From assembly GCF_030269925.1 (NCBI RefSeq), contig NC_085117.1, forward strand, positions 6,944,731-7,008,730: a stretch of DNA of 64,000 nt. The letters are read 5' to 3'. Both the position numbers and the translations under genes were made by a program. The stretch is from Bombyx mori. Its lineage: Eukaryota; Arthropoda; Insecta; Lepidoptera; Bombycidae. Positions 49,011-59,044 of this stretch are shown one piece after another. Within the stretch, counting starts at the first letter, position 1; every line of letters starts with the position of its first letter. The notes beneath the pieces are model-generated. The model ran no database searches and was not told where the DNA came from. It saw only the letters and a list, made by a program, of their open reading frames with translations.

Positions 49011-49117
49011 CTGTAACAAGCAATTATTTGAAAGTACTTTCTTTAGTTTTTTTTTCTCGGTAAATTTAAGATAAATCGATTACATTCTGTAAAGTTTCTA
49101 AAAAAATTTATAAGACA

Positions 49118-49408
49118 CTAGCTGAACCGGCAGACTTCGTAGTGCCTCAATCGATAAATAAAATACCTAAATTTTTGTATAAAATAAACTTAAAACAAAC
49201 AAAAGTAATCCGTCGGACGGGGGACATATCAAAGGAGAACAAAATTGTTATTTTTATTTAATTTCGAGCATTTTCATATTTATCTACCTTTTAAAACTTC
49301 TCTGGACTTCCACAAATAATTCAAGACCAAAATTAGCCAAATCAGTCCAGCCGTTCTCGAGTTTTAGTGAGACTAATGAACAGCAATTCATTTTTATATA
49401 TATAGATA
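49118..49408 (-). mobile_element. Helitron-like/MITE element, inverted pair, left copy
   Basis: Begins CTAGCTGAACCGGCAGACTT and ends ATTCATTTTTATATATATAG. It is the reverse of the element at 49789-50090: CAGCCGTTCTCGAGTTTTAG, CTTCCACAAATAATTCAAGA and others match. Confidence 0.6.
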
Positions 49409-49420
49409 TGTACGAATTTG

Positions 49421-49490
49421 AAGTCGTCGTGGCCTAGAGGATAAGACGCCCAGTGCATTCGTATTCGTATCGCAAATGTTCGACTACAGG
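49421..49490 (+). mobile_element. Bm1-like tRNA-derived head
   Basis: GTCGTCGTGGCCTAGAGGAT and GACGCCCAGTGCATTCGT match the Bm1 head; the B box is decayed and no body follows. It lies between the two Helitron-like copies. Confidence 0.55.
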
Positions 49491-49788
49491 ATATTAAAGA
49501 AAACTCGACTTCGATACTCATATAAAAAAAAAACAAATAAGTTACCAAGGGATCTCGGATGGCGACAAATCGATCGAATTTCAGAAGCATTAAGTCTAGA
49601 CAATAATCTTTACGGATCTCTCAGTGTGTAGAGTCAGACGAAATAGAATAGAATATACTATGCGCTGCCACGGAAATTAAGTTACGTTCCACTGCGTTCT
49701 GTAATGATCGGATCTTTTCTCTTGCCTTTCCAATAAAAGTTTAATAATTTAATGTTTAAGTAAACATCTGTTTACAACTAAATCTTTA

Positions 49789-50090
49789 ATCTTCTATCTT
49801 CTATATATATAAAAATGAATTGCTGTTCGTTAGTCTCGCTAAAACTCGAGAACGGCTGGACTGATTTGGCTAATTTTGGTCTTGAATTATTTGTGGAAGT
49901 CCAGAGAAGGTTTAAAAGGTAGATAAATATGAAAATGCTCGGAATTAAATAAAAATATCAATTTTGTTTTTCCTTTGATGTGTCCCCCGGCGGACGGATT
50001 CCTTTGGTGGGTTTTAAGTTTATTTTATACAAAAGTTTAGGTCTTTTATTTATCGATTGAGGCATTACGAAGTCTGCCGGGCTAGCTAGT
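49789..50090 (+). mobile_element. Helitron-like/MITE element, inverted pair, right copy
   Basis: Starts TCTTCTATATATATAAAAAT and ends GGGCTAGCTAGT. A 5' TC and a 3' CTAG followed by T fit Helitron ends, but I see no convincing terminal hairpin, so the class is tentative. Confidence 0.55.
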
Positions 50091-50109
50091 TAAAAATAAA
50101 ATTCTTTGC

Positions 50110-50195
50110 AAACAATTTTAGCAAGCTTTGCTAACATCAGCCCTAGCAAGAGCAGTGCTTCGCTGAATCTACCGCCGGATCGGAAACGTGATCCG
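50110..50195 (-). mobile_element. Jockey-type 3' tail, family A, fragment
   Basis: TTGCTAACATCAGCCCTAGC, AAGAGCAGTGCTTCGCTG, CTACCGCCGGATCGGAAACG. Confidence 0.6.
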
Positions 50196-50686
50196 ATTAG
50201 TAGAAAAACCTTTAAAAGACGAATGTCGAATATAATATGCCTTAAACAAATTAATATGAACTAGTTGTCTCACGGCAGTCGAAATTCGACTATAATTAAT
50301 TGAAATAAGTTTGTACACTATTATGATTCTATTGTCAAAGACTATTACTTCTATAATCACAGATTTCGCCAAGACTACACTTTAGACAAATATTAATAAA
50401 GACAAACAAAGCTATTCTCAATTTGACCACAGACTATAAGCAATAACAAAATTTTGACAGTAAACATGACAACCATGCATGAGTGTGTGTGTCAAATACA
50501 TGGTAGTAGGTGTGTAATGTATTTTTTTATTGATTTAATGTATTTTTATGCATAATTTAAAAAAAATATTAACATAATGCACTCCTTCTCTATATTCTCT
50601 ATACATGTGGAAAATTTCATACTCCTCCGTCTGTGTAATTTTCATAAAAAGGGGTACATAGTTTTTGCTTCACGTATTTAAGATAT
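50196..50686 (-). other. Stretch without recognised content
   Basis: AT-rich; no gene, no upstream receptor exon and no repeat recognised. Confidence 0.45.
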
Positions 50687-51265
50687 AGATAATGAGAGAC
50701 CGTAATATTACCCACCGAACTAAAATACATCTGGTCCGCACCCTTGTCTTCTCCATAGCTCTATATAGTGCAGAGACGTGGACACTCAAAGCCGCAGATA
50801 GGCAGAGAATCGACGCTTTTGAGATGTGGTGCTGGCGACGTATGCTACGAATACCATGGACGGCCCGCCGCACCAACATATCTATTCTCAGGCAGTTAAA
50901 AATAGAAAAGATTCAACGTCTATCCACAATCTGCCTACAAAGAATATTGCGGTATTTTGGTCATGTTGCACGTTGGGATACCAGCAATTTGGAACGCCTT
51001 GTGGTGACCGGTAAAATAGAGGGAAAAAGACCTAGGGGTAGAGGTCCCAAACGATGGTCGGACCAAATAGCGGAAGAACTGGGGATACCTATCAGCGACG
51101 CACTCCACCGGGCTGCAGGGCGGGATCGATGGAGACAGTTGGTTGACGAAATCGGACGGAGTCACGATCCTCAGCAGTGAGGAACCGATCGAAGAGAGAG
51201 AGAAATGTGAGACTGACAACAATAATAACCAAATTGACATCGATGAGAAGAACATAAATAAATTT
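50687..51265 (+). mobile_element. RTE-clade LINE 3' end with open frame
   Basis: A 5'-truncated copy. The 162-codon frame at 50692-51180 encodes the C terminus of an RTE-type reverse transcriptase; the 3' UTR follows to an AT-rich end near 51265. Confidence 0.75.
50692..51180 (+). pseudogene. RTE-type reverse transcriptase, C-terminal fragment
   Basis: It reads LYSAETWTLKAADRQRIDAF, EMWCWRRMLRIPWTARRTN, RYFGHVARWDTSNLERLV and KRPRGRGPKRWSDQI, the conserved end of RTE elements of moths. The catalytic part is absent, so the frame is a remnant, though undisturbed to its stop. Confidence 0.75.
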
Positions 51266-51764
51266 TGATGTTTAGAAGTGATTTAACGATTGTTAAGCTC
51301 CTTATTGAACAGTGCGATACGAACCAATACCTTAATTACTTAAATTAAGAGATGCCGTAGAGTTTTTTAATAAAAAATGTTTTTCACAGACGGTAATGTC
51401 TATACTTTGAGAATTACGACCTTGTCTTTTGGGGTAATTGGGAATATTAAAATGTAATTTTGTGTTTATATTACGGGTTTCTATGTACAGGTTAGAGTTA
51501 CTCAAAACAAATCAATGTGACCTTTATGTGTGTGATAATTTATTTATTTATTGTTAACATAGAATTAGAAACACAATCATAATTTGCATCTGTGCTTGAA
51601 CTAGATGATAAAACCTGTATCTCAAGCAGTAATACATTTTATTTTCATACATTATTTTGATACATTTACCTGTATAGTATTCATTTGCATTAATGTTCAG
51701 AAGACAGTAACTGAATAAATTTTCAGTTACCCCTTGACTAATTTGATGGTCAGCTAAATTGGTT
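51266..51764 (-). other. Stretch without recognised content
   Basis: AT-rich; the 72-codon minus frame at 51554-51772 has no recognisable feature. Confidence 0.45.
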
Positions 51765-51958
51765 GAGACCATTCAAATAGGCTAGGACCATTTAAATTGG
51801 TTAGGACCATTTAAATAGGTTGAGACTATTTAAATAAGTTCGGACAGTTTATATAGGTTGGGATCATTTAAATAGGTTAGGACATTTAAAATAGGTTGGG
51901 ACTACTAAAATTAGTAGAGACCACTTAGAAGGATGGGACCATTTAAATTGGTTGATTA
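51765..51958. repeat. Degenerate minisatellite, about 20-bp unit
   Basis: About nine imperfect units of the type GGACCATTTAAATAGGTTG in tandem, diverging toward the right end. No coding sense. Confidence 0.75.
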
Positions 51959-52649
51959 TTTTTTTGTCAATTTATGTTTACTTGCTACAAAAATTGACTA
52001 ACGTAATTTATTAATGATATTTATTATTAGTATTATCTTCTACTAATATTAGGTATAATTAATACTATTTTTACGTTCTAATCTTGCATAATGAAATCAA
52101 GTAGACGACAATAAAAAAAAATAAAAAAAATCTGAAAATAGGTCAAAATGTAAAAATCATATTACTATATAATTAAGAATATTTACATGTAATACTTAGG
52201 TGATGGGAAATAAAAGGCTTTATTATTATTATTATTATAATCTTGCATTTATTATTTTTATTATAATAATAAAATAATGTATTATATGACTGATGGTCGC
52301 TTTTAAATAGCTGTTATTAACACACACTTGTACTAAAAAAAAATTTATTGGATTTACTGGAAGTTCAGATATATAAAAAAAATTATATATATTAAATCAA
52401 ACAGAAAATCGTTTAAACATATTGCAGTAAGTAGAACAGATTGTTTGTATAGTCTGATTTGTGTCACTAAATCCATAGAACGGCTCGACTGTATGCGCGG
52501 TTGACAAGAATATCGATTCAGTTGAACTCTGATCTGGTTAATTAATGTCTGTCATAGAGTGTTTCGTCGTAGATGGGTGTACTATTTGACAGCCCGTTTG
52601 TTGTTAAGCGGACACCCTCCCGTCGGGTACAAAAAAGAACGTAAAGTCG
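51959..52649. other. AT-rich stretch with LINE-like tail
   Basis: GGGAAATAAAAGGCTTTATT plus (ATT)n at about 52204-52240 resembles a microsatellite-tailed retroposon end. Otherwise nothing recognised. Confidence 0.45.
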
Positions 52650-52792
52650 TAAAAACTGAGACCTTACAACGATTATTTCAAGGTAGGTGGCTGCATTTAT
52701 GTTCTAGATGTCTATGGGCTCCGATAACTACTTAACATCAGGTGAGCCGTGAGCTCGTCCACCCACCTAAGCAATAAATAAAAAAAGATGTG
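52650..52792 (+). mobile_element. Bm1-type SINE, partial, plus strand
   Basis: AAAACTGAGACCTTACAACG, then GGTGAGCCGTGAGCTCGTCC and CACCTAAGCAATAAATAAA; 5' parts missing. Confidence 0.75.
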
Positions 52793-54458
52793 TGGTGTCG
52801 TGGGACACCGGATAGGAACGAAGTTCCTTATTATAAAAATATTAATTTTAAGTTCTATTCAAGGTATAAAGAAAATAAAACTGGAGGTTTCGCAACAACC
52901 CACGGTCATTCGGTAACGTGCGAACTTATTGTGGTACACTTCATTCACGGTTGTTTGCATAAGAGTTAGTGTATTGCGCAAACGAACGCTCTGAGATCGT
53001 GGTCAATTAATGATAAAAATATATGTTATTTTTTGTAGGTTATTATAAAGTTAAGTCGTACACTGTGTGCATTACTAATAAAAATCTTACGCTATGGACG
53101 TTTTTTCCCGCTTAGGGTACCCCTCCGCATCGTCTCATAGGGAACTTCGTCCCGAAAAAACTTAGTACGGTTTGGCGGAGTATTTCCGTGATGAGGTAGT
53201 GATCATGAAATGGCTTCAGTAACGACATAGTATCAGGTAGATAGATCGTGAGCTTGTTTTGTAAATTCCAGTTTACAATGAAATTAAAAAATCAGATAGA
53301 TCGTCTGTAAGCACGAAATACTATAATGTTTTATATCTATGATGAAACTAGCTTTTATAGTACGGCTTCATCCGCGTAGGCTACGTTTTATATCGTGCGG
53401 TTACCCTCAGCAGTGGAATGATAGGTTGTTTATAATTTTAAGCTATTGCATAGCTTTAATCGCGGGCTTTGAGCACGGCGACCGAATAAAGAAATTCCGT
53501 AACGAAAATAAAACCTAACACCCCTAACTTCTATAATCTAAGAGTGTAAAAGTATTTTCCAAAAAAAAGACAATATTTTTTGTAACGTCCGCTTTTAATG
53601 AAATATGGTCTATATTTTACTCTAAATAGACCACAATCTGCTTGTGAGAACTACATTGAAATAGTTCGGAAGACTAGCGTGAACAAACAGAAAAAAATAC
53701 AACAATTAAATCGCTTTTGCCTTTAGAAATCAGACAACTAACACCTTAATCGTCCTTAAACACAAAAATGTGTTTGCTAAATCGTCAACTGTGAAATGAA
53801 AATATAAAAACAGAAATTAAGCCGGAAATTTGATTTTAGTTACCACGACTCGCGAGGATGTTACGTGTATGACGATAACTACAATATCATCGAACGAAGG
53901 AGCACGTCCCCTTACAAGGGTATCGGGTGTCTAGGCCATTAGTCCGGGTCTGAACAGCTGGCGTAGAAAAATCGCCTTCAACCTTAGATATATGTACCAA
54001 ATAAAGTGACTCGATTTAGTATTGGTTTTTGCTTGTATCGGGGATTTTTTTATCATGTTATCTTGATGGCCTTATTGGTTGACTGCTATACCACGATATC
54101 TTCGAATCCTGGTCGCGGTGGTTGTTTTTGTGTGTCGTATACCTTTTATTAAGCCATGTCGTTCAGAGCAAAGTAGAAGGCACCAGACCGCGTGGAAGGT
54201 TGCACATGCTATAGACCGACCAAGTCAAATCAGCAGTTGGCAGTTTGTTTGCATGAGCGTATCAGACTCGCCACAGACCGGGAGAAGTGGTGATTGCTCG
54301 TGAGGCGCATAATATCAGCCCACAGCTACTGAATGAGGACCTCGACCGCTCAGACAAGAGTGATACGACAACGAAAACGAAATGTTTCCGTCGGCAAATA
54401 AAGGACAAGTTGATACGGTTGGGGCTGTATGGAGCGTTGATTTCATATGACTAAATTC
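52793..54458. other. Stretch without recognised gene
   Basis: AT-rich; a GC-richer patch at 54079-54330 has only short frames. No CUB-like exon was found on the minus strand here. Confidence 0.45.
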
Positions 54459-54914
54459 CAGTTTTTTTTTTTTTTTTTTTTTTATTGCTTAGATGGGTGG
54501 ACGAGCTCACAGCCTACCTGATGTTAAGTGGTTACTGGAGCCCATAGACATCTACAACGTAGACGCGCCACCCACCTTGAGATACAAGTTCTAAAGTCTC
54601 AGTATAGTTACAACGGCTACCCCACCCTTCAAACCGAAACGCATTACTGCTTCACGGCAGAAATAAGCAGGGCGGTGGTACCTATCCGCGCGGACTCACA
54701 AGAGGTCCTACCACCAGTAATTACGCAAATTATAATTTTGCGGGTTTGATTTTTATTACACGATGTTATTCCTTCACCGTGGAAGTCAATCGTGAACATT
54801 TGTTGAGTACATATTTCATTAGAAAAATTGGTACCCGCCTGCGGGATTCGAACACCGGTGCATCGCTTCAACACGAATGCACCGGACGTCTTATCCTTTA
54901 GGCCACGACGACTA
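54459..54914 (-). mobile_element. Bm1-type SINE, full length
   Basis: Poly(T) of about 20, TTATTGCTTAGATGGGTGGA, whole body, and the tRNA-derived head at the right (B box GATTCGAACACCGG when read on plus, head end CCACGACGAC). Confidence 0.88.
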
Positions 54915-55210
54915 TTGCTTTTAGCGACAGTGACAGGGACAGCGTGTTCCTTAATGTGGTTTAGGATACGCCAATTTGGGTCTCCAACAATTACGGTATT
55001 TTGTCATTCTGAAGTGGCATGTTCTAACAAGAGACTTAGGTACATTTTTAATTCAGTATAAAGTCGCACAAAACAATTGCAAGGACTGTCATTTAGAAGG
55101 TTGTTCGGATGAGTTGGGTCGATGGGGAGTCGCGTCGAGACCCGTCAGTCTCATAAATCCATCTCACGAGATGTCTTCGGTAGCCTCACAGACAGTTTGG
55201 CAATATACTT
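54915..55210. other. Spacer between Bm1 and the mariner
   Basis: Nothing recognised. Confidence 0.4.
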
Positions 55211-55350
55211 AGTCTGGCCATAAATACTGTTACAATTAAAAATTAACAAAATATTACATTTGAATTTGGAATCTGTCATTTTTATATGATTGCTCATTGA
55301 GTTTTCTCATTTTGGTGCCAATACATTGTACAAGATTTTGCGATATTAAA

Positions 55351-55914
55351 ATGGAGTGGGGTGATAAAGAGAACCGGATCGCTGTGATTGCATTACACAA
55401 AGTAGGTATGGAGCCAAATGCAATTTTTAAAACTCTCCATACGCTTGGTATTAGTAAAGTATTAGTAAAATGTACCGGGCTATTAATAGGTGCAATGAGA
55501 CCTCTTCTGTTTGTGACAGAAAAAGATTTGGCCGTCCACGTAGTTTTCGTACGAAGAAGATGGTCAAAGAAGTAAGGGAAAGAATTCGAAGAAATCCTGT
55601 CCGAAAGCAAAAGATTTTATCTCGGGAGATGAAGATAGCACCTAGAACCATGTCGCGTATTTTAAAAGATGACTTAGGACTTGCAGCCTCTAAAAGTCGT
55701 ACTGGTTATTTCTTAACTGATAATTTAAAAGAGAATAGTGTGGTAAAATCTAAACAACTACTGAAGATAGAAAAAATTTGTTTACGGATGAGAATTTTTT
55801 TACAATTGAGCAACATTTTAACAAACAAAATGACCGTATTTATGCTCAAAGCTCTAAGGAAGCTTCCCAATTAGTCGACAGAGTGCAACGTGGGCACTAT
55901 CCGACTTCAGTGAT
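55351..55914 (+). pseudogene. maT-type mariner transposase, N-terminal half, frameshifted
   Basis: Helix-turn-helix region: MEWGDKENRIAVIALHKVGM in one frame, then NETSSVCDRKRFGRPRSFRT and KIAPRTMSRILKDDLGLA in a second, then FTDENFFTIEQHFNKQ in a third. The frame changes once near 55465 and again, with a small deletion, near 55775. FTDE holds the first catalytic Asp. It cannot encode an active transposase as it stands. Confidence 0.8.
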
Positions 55915-56164
55915 TTTTTTTTTTTTTTTTTTTTTTATGATTGAAGGATTACTGGTGGCCCGGAGGCCTTTCCAGTTTCACCAGGACAGGTGGGCGAGCA
56001 AAGGCTCAGCCAGGAGGGGTGGGATTTGCTAACAGCTACCCGAGCGCCTCCGAAGGAGACCTAACAGCTCAAGAGCAGCTGCTTCGCGAATGAATCTACT
56101 ACCGGATCGGAATCGCGACCCGCTGAGAAGATCCGGCGAGAAACTCAGCGAGCTGATTCATGGG

Positions 56165-59041
56165 TTAGGTTGCACGGCGAACTCTTTGTCGAGTTCGACG
56201 AGTACGGTTACCGAGGTCCCTAAGCCTGCTCCTAGAGCTGAAGGCGTCTAGTGCGAAGGTTATTGGATCTGATGGATCCGTAAGGACGTGTCTAGGGCGT
56301 CGACGGTGACTGGCTCCTGCATGATCAGGATTCGGGGAGTAGTCAGCGGCGGCTACGATAAGGCGATTATCATGACGCATAGCCTTATCGAAGTACCGTT
56401 CCGACGCTGACTTCATGTATTTCTGTATAGATTCGAGGCCCAGGTCGTCGTGTAGGTCAACGTTCCTCACGAACCACGGAGCTCCGACGGCTAACCTGCA
56501 AAAGCGGGATTGTAGAGATTGAAGGGTGTCTATGTGTGTGCGGGCCGCGTGAGCGAACACCACACTCGCGTAAGTCATGACGGGCCTTATGCAAGTTTTG
56601 TAAAGGGTCACCTTGTTACGAAGGGACATTTTACTCCGCTTACAGATCATGGGGTAGAGTCTACCGAGAATAAACGCGGCACGGTCACGGACTGATTTTA
56701 TATGCGGGCGGAATGTCATCGATGCATCCAGGGTAACGCCCAGGTACTTGACCTTCCTGGCCCAGGGTATGGATTGACTAAAGAGAGTAATCGGGGGTGT
56801 GAGATTCCTCCTCCTAATACGGGAGGAAATCCGTGTGGAGCTTCCCCTCTGAAAGAGCACCGCAGTACTTTTCGCTGGGTTGATGTCTATGCGCCATTTT
56901 CGGAACCACTGTCCTAGGGCTAGGGCTGCGCTCTGAAGCTTCTTCGCGATTAGGGACTTGTTTCTACTGGAATAGTAAACAGTCGTGTCGTCGGCGAATA
57001 AAGCTAAATGGGTCGGCGGCGACCGGGGAATATCGTTAACGAATAAGCTAAATAGGAGGGGTGAGAGGACAGAGCCTTGCGGGACTCCAGCTGTGAGAGG
57101 TCGTGGGGAGGAGCGGGTTCCCTCGACTCGATATCGAAAAGAGCGGTTCGACAAGAAGTCCCGTATGATGAGCACGAGACTATCCGGCACACCCATGTTG
57201 AATAGTTTGAAAATCAAACCGTTGTGCCAGACTTTGTCGAACGCTTTTGCGACGTCGAAGAAGAGAGCTCCCGTGTATAACGGTTTTGGTCGATTAAGCC
57301 CCACAAGAATGTGCTCCGTGAGGCGGTGCACCTGTTGAACGCATGAGTGATTTGTACGGAATCCGAATTGTTCATCGATGAGAATGCCCTTGGATGAGAC
57401 GAAGTCTCTGAGGCGTTTGTAGAGCAGACGCTCATACAGTTTGCCTAGAGACATGAGGAGGCTAATCGGGCGGTAGCTCGTCGGATGATTTTTTGGTTTA
57501 CCGGGTTTATGTATGCCGATAACGTCCGCTTCTTTCCACACCGCGGGAAAGATACAGTTCGCCATAGCGGCATTGAAAATAGATGCCAACATCACGATGA
57601 GTTGGACGGGTAGAAGTTTAATAACGCGGTTGGATATACCGTCGGAACCGGGAGCCTTGCGAGGACGTAGGTCTTTGATCAAGTCTTTAACTTCCATCGG
57701 GGTGACGGGTGGTAACACATCAGAGGGTGGCAAGGAGGCTCTGCGTTCTACCTCACTGTCTACTAATTCTACATGCACAGGGTCCACGGATTGAGTGCTG
57801 GGCGTGCACTGGGTTTGCAATGTATCGGCCAGCAGCTCTGCTTTTTCGTCATCATCGAACGCCGTGAGTCGGCCTGAGGGGCCTACGAGGGGGGGCATAG
57901 TTACTACCGTATCCGATTTGAGAGTACGAGCTAAGCGGTAGTAAGACCTTTGGGAGGGCGCGAGTCCTTCTAAGAAATCAGACCATCTGGCATCTCGGAC
58001 TTCGGCGATGCGAGACTTTACGTCGCGTTGTAGGGCACGCATTCGAATACGATTTTCCGCGGTAGGATACCTGTCGTAGGCGCGTATCGAGGCGTTCTTA
58101 GCTCTAAGGAGTTCCCTAATATCGTCGGATAATTTGAAGCGGTGAAGGAAGTCCTCCGCTACAACTTGTTTCGATGACCTATCTAATGTCGAGGTGATGT
58201 GTGACGTTAAGATGTCTATGGCTTCAGCGGTATCCTGAGGAGACGGGGTAGAGTCCGGGCTAAACGGTAGCGATGGTGGATCAGATTCAGCCAGGCTGAT
58301 GCCCAGCGTGTGCCAATCCACCACAGTCCTCGTGACGGGAACGGAATCGGGAGCGCGACCGAGCTTCATAACGACGGGACGGTGGTCTGAATCTAACTCT
58401 GAAACTACTTCGATCGAGTGTAAGCGCAGAGTTACGTTTTTTAATAACGCTATGTCGAGTATATCCGGGCGATGCGCGATATTTAGCGGGTAGTGAGTCG
58501 GGATTAGCGGAGCGACGATATCGAAGGCGAGATTATCGACTAACGCGTCAAGCCGCCTGCCATTCGGGGTTGTGGTGTGTGAGTTCCACCTAATGTGTTT
58601 ACAATTTAGGTCGCCCGCCAGAATGACAGAGCTCCCCATGCCGAGCAGCGCCTCGATATCACTGCTTAGAACGATCTTATCCGGTGGAAGATAAACGGAC
58701 GCGATAACGATCGGCGCGTGTCCAGTCAGTGAGATTTGGCATACTGATGCTTCGATGTTAGAAAGCGCGGGGGGGTCGAGTGGGACGCAATGCAGGGCTC
58801 TTCTATAGTAAATGACGGTACCACCACCACGAGCAGAGAGCCTGTCGTTCCTGACCATGTTATAGTTCGCGATTTTAGGGTCACGGCGCGCGGGCTTAAG
58901 TAGGGTCTCCTGCACTAAAAAGATATCAATTTGATGGTCACGCAAAAAGTCAGAAACCTGATCACGCTGATTTGCGAGACCGTAAGCGTTAAAAAATCCT
59001 ATCGTTACGGATAGGGGCTTTATTCTACTTATATACGCCAT
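56165..59041 (-). CDS. Jockey-like LINE ORF2: endonuclease and reverse transcriptase
   Basis: 958 codons without interruption. Endonuclease about residues 10-230: GFFNAYGLANQRDQV, FLVQETLLK, LAGDLNCKHIRWNS and SELDSDHRPVV hold the catalytic Asn, Glu, Asp and His. Reverse transcriptase about 430-760: RKAPGSDGISNRVIKLLP, SYRPISLLMSLGKLYERLL, FFDVAKAFDKVWH, GVPQGSVLSPLLFSLFVND and FADD at 682-685. It nicks target DNA and primes reverse transcription at the cut. The start ATG lies three bases after the ORF1 stop, so translation is probably by reinitiation. All catalytic motifs are present. Confidence 0.93.
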   Translation of the reverse strand: MAYISRIKPLSVTIGFFNAYGLANQRDQVSDFLRDHQIDIFLVQETLLKPARRDPKIANYNMVRNDRLSARGGGTVIYYRRALHCVPLDPPALSNIEASVCQISLTGHAPIVIASVYLPPDKIVLSSDIEALLGMGSSVILAGDLNCKHIRWNSHTTTPNGRRLDALVDNLAFDIVAPLIPTHYPLNIAHRPDILDIALLKNVTLRLHSIEVVSELDSDHRPVVMKLGRAPDSVPVTRTVVDWHTLGISLAESDPPSLPFSPDSTPSPQDTAEAIDILTSHITSTLDRSSKQVVAEDFLHRFKLSDDIRELLRAKNASIRAYDRYPTAENRIRMRALQRDVKSRIAEVRDARWSDFLEGLAPSQRSYYRLARTLKSDTVVTMPPLVGPSGRLTAFDDDEKAELLADTLQTQCTPSTQSVDPVHVELVDSEVERRASLPPSDVLPPVTPMEVKDLIKDLRPRKAPGSDGISNRVIKLLPVQLIVMLASIFNAAMANCIFPAVWKEADVIGIHKPGKPKNHPTSYRPISLLMSLGKLYERLLYKRLRDFVSSKGILIDEQFGFRTNHSCVQQVHRLTEHILVGLNRPKPLYTGALFFDVAKAFDKVWHNGLIFKLFNMGVPDSLVLIIRDFLSNRSFRYRVEGTRSSPRPLTAGVPQGSVLSPLLFSLFVNDIPRSPPTHLALFADDTTVYYSSRNKSLIAKKLQSAALALGQWFRKWRIDINPAKSTAVLFQRGSSTRISSRIRRRNLTPPITLFSQSIPWARKVKYLGVTLDASMTFRPHIKSVRDRAAFILGRLYPMICKRSKMSLRNKVTLYKTCIRPVMTYASVVFAHAARTHIDTLQSLQSRFCRLAVGAPWFVRNVDLHDDLGLESIQKYMKSASERYFDKAMRHDNRLIVAAADYSPNPDHAGASHRRRPRHVLTDPSDPITFALDAFSSRSRLRDLGNRTRRTRQRVRRAT

Positions 59042-59044
59042 TGA

